Below, in pieces: positions 45,501 to 57,500 of a stretch of 64,000 bases of DNA. The stretch lies in NCBI GenBank assembly GCA_029260735.1, contig JAJDCR010000070.1, positions 1-64,000 on the forward strand, read 5' to 3'. This DNA is from Planctomycetota bacterium. GTDB lineage: Bacteria; Planctomycetota; Uabimicrobiia; Uabimicrobiales; Uabimicrobiaceae. The translations under genes were made by a program, and so were the position numbers. The notes below the pieces were generated by a model that worked only from the letters and a program-made list of their open reading frames with translations, searched no databases and had not been told where the DNA came from. How positions within the stretch are numbered: the first letter of the stretch is position 1; each line of letters begins with the position of its first letter.

Positions 45501-48500
45501 GATTTATAGAAGGAGTGGATGAATTTGATCCTTTATTTTTTACAATCTCTCCTCGCGAAGCAGAGTACATAGATCCTCAGGAACGTTTGTTTTTAGAGCA
45601 TGCGTGGATGGCATTGGAAGATGCTGCTTACATTCGCAAAGATCTCCAGAATTTACAAGAAGTGGGCGTTTATGCCGGGGTTATGTCGGGAGAGTATCAA
45701 CTCTTAGGGGCAGAAGAAAGCTTGAAAGGCAAGCGAATGGGTTTTGCTATAAGCCTAGCAAGTATTGCCAATCGAGTTTCCTATTGTTTAAATCTACAGG
45801 GGCCAAGTATAACTCTGGAAACGATGTGCTCTTCTTCTTTGACGGCGATTCATCTTGCTTGCCAAGATTTAAAGCTTGGCCAAACTGATTTAGCTATAGC
45901 GGGTGGGGTTAATATCAGTATTCATCCCAATAAATATATAATGCTCAGTGCTGGTCAGTTTATATCTACGAAAGGATATTGCGGAAGTTTCGGAGAAGAC
46001 GGAGATGGTTACATTCCGGCAGAAGGGGTGGGAGTTGTTCTTTTAAAACGTTTGCCGGATGCGATCAACGACAACGACCATATCTATGGAGTCATTGAAG
46101 GTAGTGCCATCAACCATGGAGGAAAAAGCAACGGCTATAGTGTTCCTAATCCAAAAGCACAGCGTCGTGTGATTGAAAAAGCTCTATCCGAATCAAAAAT
46201 CAATCCGCGTCATATCAGTTATATAGAAGCCCATGGCACAGGCACTAAGTTAGGTGATCCCATCGAAATCTCCGCTCTCTCTCAAGCTTTTGGAGAGTAT
46301 ACGAAGGAGAAGATGTTCTGTCGCATCGGTTCCTCTAAGTCAAATATTGGCCATTGTGAGGGCGCTGCCGGCATTGGTGGATTAACGAAGGTACTCTTAC
46401 AGATGAAGCACCAAAAAATAGTGCCGTCTCTTCACTCTTCTACTCTAAATCCCAACATTGATTTTGAAAATACTCCTTTTGTTGTTAATCAAAAACTCAT
46501 TGATTGGAAACGTCCTGTTATAGAGGGGCAGAAAATCCCTTTAATTGCAGGAATCTCTTCTTTTGGAGCAGGGGGAAGTAATGCCCACTTACTTCTTAGA
46601 GAATATCAAACAGAAGACTCAGAGAAAAAATCAACTTTCATGACAGTTTTGAACTCTCCTGTAATTGTTCCCTTGTCTGCAAGAACAGAAGAACAATTGT
46701 CTAAATCTGTAAAAAACTTATGGAGCTTTATAAAAAATCATATCCCGCAAAAAGACGATGCCTCGGTTTCTTCTGTTGATCTAGTTGATCTAGTTGATCT
46801 AGTCGATCTAGTCGATCTAGTCGATCTATCCTATACCTTACAAATTGGACGAGAAGCCATGGAAGAGCGACTAGGTTTTATTGTCACTTCTCTTGAGGAG
46901 TTACAACAAAAACTGGAAGAATTCCTCTCGGGAAATCAAGACATTGAAGAATGTTATCGAGGTCAGGTAAAGAAAAATAAAAAAACGCTCACTCTTTTTA
47001 ATTCTGATGCTGAATTAAAAGAAGCCATTGAAAAATGGGTCCAACACAAAAAAATTTCCAAACTCCTTGATTTGTGGACAAAAGGCTTAAATTTTGATTG
47101 GAATAAACTCTATGGGGAAATTAAGCCAAAACGTATCAGTCTACCGACCTATCCTTTTGCGAAAAAAAGATACTGGATCTCGAAAATAAACGAGAAGAGC
47201 AGTCATTTACGGGCTTTTAAATCAGGGGATTCTATTTCGACAACTCATCCACTTCTACATGAAAGCACTCATTTATTGGGGCAACAATTTTTCTCTAGAT
47301 TTACAAACAAGGAACTTTCCTTAAGCCAGCATCGAATACACGATCGAAGAGCTAAGCCAAAATACATTCATCTACCGACTTCTCCTTTTGCCAGAAAATC
47401 TTATTGGATTTCAGGACTAAATGGCAAAAGCAAGAGTTTGTTCCCTTCAAAACTAGGATCAACTCTTTCGGTAGCTCACCCGCTCCTCCATAAAAATACT
47501 TCCGATTTATCGGAACAAGAATTTACTTTTAAGTTCAGAGGAGAAAAATTCTTTTTAGCTAATCCTCAAGTAAACGGAGAGAAAATTAAGCCAAAACGTA
47601 TTTGCTTACCCACCTATTCTTTTAGCCAAAAAAGATATTGGATCTCAGAAATAAATGACAAAAGGAATGACAAAAGGAATAGCTCACTTCCCTTTAGACT
47701 GAGCAGTATAGGGGAAGTCCAAAAAGAGGAAATAGATATATACCAAGAGCAAGAGAGTATTTATTGGAAGAAAGATTTTTCATCAAGAGAACTAGAAAAT
47801 AAAAAAAGTAAGTCCTCGCGATTATTACAAAAGTTACTTGGAAAAACAATTCCCACTGCTTCAGGAGGATTCTCTTTTGGGGAAAGTAACAATTTTATCA
47901 CCCCAAAAAATGAAAATTTGGCCGCTCTTGCTGATATAAAAAACATTCAGAAAACGATCAGAAAAATACTCGATGATATTTTATATTTGGACGATCATGA
48001 AGAGATTGATTACGAGACTAATTTTGAGAAAATAGGCTTAAACTCTTTAACCGTTGTTAAATTTATTCAAAAATTAAATGACGAATTATTTCTCGATTTA
48101 CGCGAGACCATAGTCTTTGACTACACAAATGTTAATGATTTATCAAAGTTTATTGAAATAGAGTTAGGAAAGAAACCTGCTCTTCCCCAAATAGCAGACA
48201 AATCATTATCGGAAGTACATGTCGTTAATAATAATAGTCTTTATCGGCGTTTAAAGATTGCCCCAGGAATGTGTGGACATAATTCTCTTTTTGTCGGACA
48301 GATTGGGGATTGGACTTGGGAAGCAGTTTCTAAACTATGTGCGGTCGATGTTTTTAATGCTAGAAATGAGAATGAAGAACGAATCTATCTATCTTTCTTT
48401 TATTATCATATTAAAGGTAATCCAAAAACTCATTTGAAGTTATTTACTATTGGCAATGAAATAGAGGTTTTATCCAGTGTATTTAAGTGCAATGACGAAA

Positions 48501-51500
48501 GTCTTCAGGTAACTCATAAAATAAGATTGCTCAGCAAGGATAATCCTCCTATTGCGAAAACTACGAAAACTCTTAATGTAGATGAAATATATGAATGTCC
48601 AGAGGAAAATGCCCTTTATATAGAAAACTTTAATCGTTGGATCAGCCGAGAAGAAGAAGGGAATAATGAAAAATTAAGTAAGTCGTCTCCTAAAGATTTT
48701 CAATATAAACATTTACCTAAAATATCAGAGAGATATTCTCCTTGGAGCTTTTGCGCGTATGCCATAAAAAATGAAACTTTCCCTATGGTCTCATCTAAAG
48801 AATACCAACTTATTGTCAACGAATTTGTCGATGAATATGAAATTGATATTACGAGAGATATAAATGGGGTAGATCTATTATATTTCACCAGTTATTTTAC
48901 CATTATAGATCAATCTATTTTAAAGCTATGGCAAAGCCTAGGGGGAAGTAAGGAAAGTTTCTTAAATAGAAAAATTATGGACCAAAAGATTTGCTATCGA
49001 GGAAATGCCGATTATGAAACATCTCTAAAAATAAAAATTACCTTATGGCAAAAAATAGAACCTAAAAACCGAGATAATTATGTATTTAATGTAGTTATAT
49101 CAAGAAAAACGGACAATAGAGTAATTGCTATTTGCACTATAGAGCTGTTAATGAGAGAGCTTGAATTCAAGACTTCTTTCGACCATCAAAATCCTCCGAA
49201 AAAGAGAGGAAGATCAAAGGGCAATAATGGGAATGTTATATCCACCCAATACAAGCTTCAAAGCGATAACAGGAGAATAAAACCTGCCTCTAAAATACTT
49301 AAAAACAAAGAACCTTCACCCCATATCATAATCCATTTTATCCAAAATAAAATGGGGATCTCTCAAATCGATCATCAAAAAACATTAACAGAACTGGGAC
49401 TGGATTCTTTAGATTTAACAGATTTACTCATACTCCTAGAGGAAACTTCTGATCTTAGTGTTTCGACTTATGACCTCCGTCATCAAAAATTATGGGATCT
49501 TATTCGAATCTACGGGGAAAGCAAAGTAAAAGCATTCCCCGATAGACCCTCAGAGCCATTTTGCGAACCATTAAAAAAACGAATACGAAACCTAATGGAT
49601 AAATATCCCGAAATAGTCCCCTTATCTATCGAGAAAAAAGGCCTTTGTACTTTTTGGATTCACCCTATGTCGGGAGATGTGGGTATTTATTTCTCTATTG
49701 CTGCGAAATACAATTGTGCTTTCAATATGATAGGAATTAAAGCCCGAGGATTTTTATCGTCAGAGGATAAGCCACTTGCGAATATTTCTGAAATGGCCCA
49801 ATACTACTCTCAAATGATAGCTGCCGTTGAACCAGAAGGTCCCTATCACATTGCCGGTTTTTCCTTGGGAGGAACTATTGGCTATGAGGTTGCCCGACAA
49901 TTACAATTGCAAGGAAAAAAAGTGGACACCCTGCTTTTAGTGGAATCCCCCTTCGTTACAAAAGAAGTTTCCCATTTATTTGCTACGACAAAGCGTAATA
50001 ATCTATTGATGAACGCTAACTTTTTATTGTTAGCTTTTTTAAGCATTGACCACTCTTTCTCAGAGAAACTACTCCAGGGTGAAATTGATGGGGAACGCTA
50101 TAAAATTACGAGCCAAGAGATTGTCGACATTCCTAATGAAGAATTAGTCGATTATCTAATTCAGGTTTGCCAAGAAAAAGGAATTAATCAGTCAAAAAGC
50201 GCATTAAAATTTAAATTATTATCTATGTCAGAGATTCATCTGGCCAATTTAAATGCCCTGCAAAAATATGAAATAAAACCTCTGCCTCATCCGTGCGATA
50301 TTCGAACTTGGTTAATTCGAAGTAAATTAGCCAACGCAACCTCAAGGGTACTTTGGAACCCCGATTATTTAGAAATGATCCAAAAAGAAAAAGGATCACT
50401 TTTACCCTTACTTCAATCTTGGAACATGGTATTGCCGAACTTAAATACGCTCCTTTTAGAGGGCGATAATCATTTTGATATTTTGCATTCCAAAGGGGGC
50501 ACGGAAGAGTTTCTAGAAAAGTGCAACAATATTTATGCCAATGTTTATGCCGATATTTATGAAAATGCATTGCCGAAAACAAAACAAGCTACGCATGCCC
50601 ATTTCCCTATTGCCGTTATTGGTATGTCTGGTCAATTCCCTGATGCAAAAAATGTCGGGGAATTTTGGGAGAATTTAAAAAATTCACGAAATAGTATAAA
50701 AGAGGCTCCCCGCGATCGAGGTTGGAATATTAATGATTATTTTGATGAAAATTCGCCCATAGCTGGAAAAACATATTCCAAATGGGGTGGTTTTCTTCGT
50801 AATATTGACAAGTTTGATCCATTATTTTTTGGGATCTCGCCAAAAGAAGCGGAATTAATGGACCCTAGTGAACGTATATTCCTAGAAGAATCGTGGAAAG
50901 CGATTGAAGACGCTGGGTACGCGGCCAAAAATCTTTCTGAGAAAGCTTGGGGAGTTTTTGCCTGCGCCAAAGGAGACTACTCTGTCTGCATCCAAAAACA
51001 GAATGACACGTATCTTTCCGCAACAGACTCTTTCGCTCCTTCTAGACTATCTTACTTTTTAAATTTAATGGGACCTGCCGTTAGCGTCGATACAGCATGT
51101 TCCTCTACGGCAGCAGCTATTTGCTATGCTTGTGATAGCTTAACTTTAGGTAACTGTGAAGTTGCCATAGCAGGAGGGGGAGGGATTTACACGACCCCGA
51201 ATATGTTAATCTCTTCCAGTCAATCGCTATTATTTTCTCCTGACGGACAATGCTATACTTTCGATCAGCGTGCCAATGGAACTGTATTGGCGGAAGCAAT
51301 TGGGGTTGTTATCTTAAAACCATTGGAGCAAGCAATAGATGACAGAGACCATATTTATGGAGTGATTAAAGGATGGGGAACGAATCAAGACGGAAAAACT
51401 AATGGAATAACGGCCCCCAGTGTCCGATCTCAAGTTAAGCTCCAAACAGAGGTATATCGAAAATTTAATATCAATCCTGAAGACATTGGTATGGTCGAAG

Positions 51501-54500
51501 CCCACGGAACTGGGACAAAGTTAGGAGATCCCGTTGAATTTCAAGCATTAACAGAAGCCTTTGGGCAATTTACTCAAAAAACAGGATATTGTGCTTTAGG
51601 TTCGGTCAAAACAAATATCGGTCATGCTTTTTTTGGCTCTGGGGTAACCGGGGTTATAAAAGTATTATTATCATTACAACACTGTAAGATTCCTCCCAGC
51701 TTAAATTTTGAAACGATCAATCCTTACATTTCTATTAAAAACAGTCCCTTTTTTATCAATACCTCGCTAAAAGTATGGGATGCTTACTCAGAGAAAACAC
51801 GTTGTGCAGCAGTAAACTCTTTTGGAGCTTCTGGGATAAATACTCACATTGTGATAGAAGAATATATATCTAAGGATCAAAAAACGTCCCAACCAAGCCA
51901 TGGAGTAATGCCAAAAGACAATCCTGTCGCAATAGTTCTATCAGCAAGAAGTAAAGAACAACTCAAAGAGCAAGTCCAACAATTATTAGCGGCAATTCAG
52001 AAAAAAACATTTTTGAAAAACAAGTTGGTTAATATTGCCTATACATTACAAGTAGGCCGAAACGCTTTCGGGGAGCGTTTGGGCTTAATAGTAACATCCG
52101 TTTTAGAACTTAAAAGTAAACTAAAGGACTATTTAGAAAACAAAGGTATCATTGAAGATCTATACCAAGGACAAGTAAAGCATAACAAAGAAACTCTGAG
52201 GGCCAATGAAAAATTAGAAGAGCTTATAGAGCAATGGATACAAGATAAAAAACTTTCTAATCTCCTTGATTTATGGACAAAGGGCTTGACTTTAGATTGG
52301 AATAAACTCTATGGAGTCCCCTTACATTCTTCGAATGTGGGGGAGGCCCAAGTTAAGCCAAAACGTGTAAGTTTACCGACCTATCCCTTTGCGAAAGAAA
52401 GATACTGGATCAATGAATTAAATGAGAAAAAGACTCGTGAGTTTACTTTAGAATCAAGGTCTGTAGTTTCGACAACTAACTTAGGGCAATTAAAGAAACC
52501 TACTATATCTCTGCCTAAGACTATTATAAATTCCTTTGGGAATGCTTCTTCTCCTGAGCAAAGAGAAAAGACCTCTTCCGTTTTTTTAGCAAATCCTATC
52601 ATTGAGCCTTTGGGGGAAGAAAGAAGAACTTCTCTTAACCTATACGATTATGGAAAAGGGATCTTTTTCATTCAAATTTCACAATCAAAAGATGAAAATA
52701 CGCTTTCAGAAGTCCTGATTCAAGAGTTATTAGACGCTCTGGCAAAGATACAAAAGGAAGGGCAAGCCAAAGTATTAATCCTTACTGGTACAGATTTTAG
52801 CTTTCTCTCAGGAGGAAGAAATCAGCAAAATGAGCTAGTCAAACAGAAACTACACCAAAAAATAGTATCTTTTCCTTTCCCTACCATTGCTTCGATGAAA
52901 GGGAATGCTCTAGGAGCTGGATTTTTGCTAGGAACTCTCTGTGATTTTATGATTTTAAGCCAAGAGAAGCAGTATTCTTACACTAGTTTAAAGCAGGAGC
53001 TTTTTCCGACAAAAGAAGAAGAGCTCTTATTTATAGAACGCTTTGGCGAAGTTCAGGCAAAGGATTTTTTATACTCAGGAAGTGATTCTACGGGAAGACA
53101 ATTACAAAAAAAAGGATGGAGTTGTCCCATCCTGCCTTCAAGTCAAGTGGATCGCTATGCAGAGGAATTAGCAAGCACCCTAGCGGAAATGCCTTCCGAA
53201 TCTCTACAGCAGTTAAAGCAACACTTGTCTGGCAAAGTTCATACTTGTGTTAAAGAATTAAAATGGCAAGGAAAACAAAATATAAGAGAGACAAAGCAAG
53301 AAGTTCTCTTCGTCAGAATCGACTCCCAGTCTTCGCTCGCGGATTTAAAAACTACCTTTTCCCAAACTCAATATCGAGCTATTGTCATCGCCAGTACCCA
53401 TCCCCAGTTTTTTCCTGTAGATTTACAAGAGCTGCTAATTAACTCATCGATCCCTATAATTGCAGCTATCGAGTCCGATGCAAAAGACGATGCTTGGTTG
53501 ATGAGCCTTTTTTGTGATGTCTGCATTTATAACGAAAGTGGTCTTTATAGCTACCAAATACCAAACAAGGAAGTTGTCGAGCTGTTTTCTCTTCGTTTTG
53601 GTCACTATTTAGCAAAAGAAATTTTATTTACTCGGGCCGAATATACAGGAACTCAATTGCAAGAAAGATTAAAAACACTCCAGGCCGTCCCTGCCGAGCA
53701 GGTCGTACCGACAGCCTTGCAAGTGGCTAAATCTTGGTGCAATCGAAAACGAACTATCCTCAAAAAAATAAATGCTTTTCCTGTTTGGAAAGAAGAAAAT
53801 GAGAAAGTCGTAAATGCTCTTACAAAAATTTCCCTCAACTCCAAGGTAATAAAAGCGACCGTTCATCTGCGAGGAATTCTTGTCGTTAAAATGATCGAGC
53901 GAGAAGCGAAAAATATGTTTTCCCAAGCTCTAATTACGGGGATAATCGAAGTCTTTGAGCATATAAAGCAAACTCCTTCTTATAAGGTTGTTGTCTTGAC
54001 GGGATATGATTCTTACTTTGCTTCAGGTGGTACGAAGGAGGGACTGCTTGCTATCCAAGAAGGAAAAGTCAAATTTACAGACACAAAAGTTTATCAGCTG
54101 GCGATGGACTGTCAAATTCCTGTCATTGCCGCCATGCAGGGGCATGGCATTGGAGCTGGATGGGCTATGGGCATGTTTGCCGACTTGGTTCTTTTCAGTG
54201 AAGAAAGTAGATATATTAGTCCTTACATGAACTATGGTTTTACTCCAGGAGCCGGATCAACCCTTGTATTTCCTCATCAAATGGGAAATGATTTATCCCG
54301 AGAAATTTTACTTACGGCCAAAGAATACAAGGGGAGTGAGTTGAAAGACAAAGGAGTCTGTATACCCGTACTCTCTCGAAAGGAAGTATACTTTTCTGCG
54401 ATAACTTTAGCAGAAAAGATTGCCAAAACCCCACGTCATACTTTAATAAACCTCAAAGAAAAATTCACCGAGAAACTTCGTAAGCAACTAGAAGAGACCT

Positions 54501-57500
54501 ACCAACTTGAACTGGCAATGCATGAAAAAACCTTTGTTCATAATTCGCAAACTTTACTACAAATTCAAGAAAATTTTCACCAAGAGACAGAAAATATTGA
54601 TATCCCCATAAAACAGACAGAAAACTCTGTCATTATGAATACTTCCTCCTCTGAGATTTTATCTTCTATATCATCTACTCTCAAAAAACTCTTAGGAGAA
54701 GAGTTACATATGAAAGAAGAACATATTGAAGAAGACATTCAATTTGCCGATTTAGGCTTAGACTCTATCACGGGTGTAACTTGGGTACGTAAGATCAATC
54801 AGGAATACGGAATAGAAATTTCTGCGACCAAAGTTTACAGTTATCCCACGCTTTCTGAACTAACTCCATACGTCAAAAAAGAAGCGGAGAAAAAAGGAAC
54901 ACTATCAACAAAACTTTCTCTCGTTTCACCAAATATAGTTCAGCCTTCTTCGATCAAGGAAATACCTTTTCATCATGAACCAGTCGCCTCTTCTAAAAAA
55001 GCACCTGCAATTGCTATTATAGGAATGGCCGGGAAATTTCCCCAAGCAAAAAATATAGAGGAGTTCTGGAAAAATATAGAATCGGGTAAGAATTGTATTT
55101 CAGAGATTCCTAAATATCGTTGGGATATCGATGAGTATTATAATCCAGATCCTTTTTTCGCAGGAACTAGCAATTGTAAATGGATGGGAGCGGTAGAAGA
55201 GTATGATCAATTTGATCCCATATTTTTCAATATTTCTCCTCGGGAAGCAGAAATAATGGACCCCCAACAACGCTTATTTTTAGAAGCTTGTTGGCATTGC
55301 ATTGAAGATTCGGGATATGACCCCACCTCTCTTTCGGGAAGCAAGTGTGGTGTTTTTGTCGGTTGTGCCACTAGCGATTATGGCCAATTGCTACAAGATG
55401 CAGGGCTAAGTGCACAGGGCTTTACAGGCGGAGCGATTTCGATTTTGGCGGCTCGTATTTCCTACTTTTTAAACCTACAAGGTCCTTGTTTGTCGCTTGA
55501 TACTGCTTGCTCAAGTTCACTGGTTGCAGTAGCTAGTGCTTGTGATAGTTTAATAACGGGTAGCAGTGACCTCGCTCTGGCGGGAGGAGTATGTGTTCTC
55601 GCTGGGCCAACGCTACATATTATGGCTACAAAGGCCGGGATGCTTTCTAAAGACGGACAATGCTTTTCTTTTGATCAGGCCGCCAACGGTTTTGTTCCGG
55701 GAGAAGGTGTGGGAGTTATTTTTCTAAAAAGATTAGAAGATGCCCAGAAAGACAAAGATTTGATTTATGGAGTTATTCGAGGATGGGGCGTAAATCAAGA
55801 TGGAAAAACCAATGGAATTACAGCTCCTAATCCAGATTCTCAAACTCGTTTAGAACAAGATATTTACGATAAGTTCAAAATCAATCCCCAAGAAATTCAA
55901 CTAATCGAAGCTCATGGAACGGGAACTAAATTAGGTGATCCTATTGAAATAGAAGGGCTAAAGAATGCTTTCCAAAAATATACAAAAGAAACAAACTACT
56001 GTGCTTTAGGATCGGTAAAAAGTAACATTGGTCATTTGGCTACTGCGGCGGGAGTTGCTGGTGTAATTAAATTACTTTTAGCTCTGCAGAATAAAAAGCT
56101 TCCCCCTACGATCAATTTTAAAAAACTCAACGAGCATATTGATTTAAGAGAAAGTCCTTTTTATATCAACACCGAATGTAAAAATTGGCCTACTCCGACC
56201 AAAGGAATTCGTCAAGCTGCGATCAGCTCTTTTGGCTTTAGTGGAACGAATGCTCATTTAGTGATTTCGGAATCTCCCAAGCAACAAAATATCGATATGT
56301 ATTCTCCTTTGAATACTCCTGTTATTGTGACTCTCTCTGCCAAAACACAATCACATCTCAGTGATTATGCTCAAAGCTTAATCGATGCATTGGAAAAAAA
56401 TCCCACTCGCTTAAGCAATCTAGTGAATATGGCTTTTACCCTTCAAGTGGGTCGCGAAGCAATGACCCATCGATTAGCAATAGTCGCCCATAACCACCAA
56501 GAGTTGAAAGACGGCTTAAATTCCTATCTTCAAGATAAAACAAATCCGAATGTTTTTTGGGCCGAAGTTAAACAACAATCGGGACAAGTTGCAGAGACAG
56601 AAGAAGGAAGGGAGTATATTTTTAAATTAGCCCAGAATCATAGATACAAAAACTTGGCAGAGCTCTGGGTAAATGGAAACAAGATAGACTGGAAGGTCTT
56701 ATATAATTTAGATACTGTAGAGCGTTTATCTGGATCATCTGGATTACCTTTATATCCTTTTGCTCGAGAACGATATTGGATCGACAAATTGGATGAGCAA
56801 AAGAGCCCTTTGGTCTATTCCAAATCAGGCTTTTCTCTCTCGGCAATTCATCCACTGCTCCATGAAAATACTTCTGATTTATCAGAGCAGCGATTTAGCT
56901 CCAGATTTACAGGTAGGGAGTTTTTCTTAGCAGATCACCAGATAAGGGGACAAAAAATCTTACCTGGAGTCTTATACTTGGAAATGGCAAGGGCAGCAGT
57001 GGAAAAAGTATCTGGAAAACTAGATAAAAACACTTGTCTTGTTCTTAAGAATGTCGTTTGGACTCAACCGATTATAGTAGACTCTGTTAATTCTCCTGTT
57101 AAAGAAGTGCATATTGGATTAGAAGGAGAAAATCATAGTCAAGTACGATATGAAGTTTATACAGAATCCGAAAATGAAGAGGAAAGCACCTTGCATTGCC
57201 AAGGAACGGCAGAATTTAAGTTAGGAGAAGAGTCTCTTAGCATTGGAATTGATGGACTTAAATCTCAAATGAATGAGGGAATCTTGAGCGGAGAAACCTG
57301 CTATCAAGCATTCAAGAGCCTTGGTTTAGAATATGGACCTGCTCACCAAGGAATTGTTGAAATTTACCAAGGAAAAAATCAGGCTTTAGCAAAGTTGTCT
57401 CTCTCTTCTTCTCTTGCTAAGACACAAAATGACTATGTTCTTCATCCGAGTTTAATGGATAGTTCTCTCCAAGCTTCGATTGGTTTAATCTTGAATCCTA

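Larger units (their letters stand above)
45311..48195 (+). other. Module 8: KS - (DH relics) - ACP
   Basis: KS8 is intact (C9996 in ETMCSSSL, EAHGTGT, KSNIGHCEGA) and is strikingly similar to KS11 at 58.2 kb. After the flanking region there is no complete DH. Instead three tandem pieces, each with a KPKRISLPTYPF-like end, enclose two truncated DH N-termini whose catalytic motifs are ruined (SQHRIHDRR, ANPQVNGEK). ACP8 reads GLNS (S10735), with Asp replaced by Asn. Confidence 0.8.

Noticed and set aside
49600..50530. Thioesterase as the end of the assembly line, followed by a separate gene
   Set aside because: There is no stop codon, and the frame continues directly into KS9 within about 30 residues.
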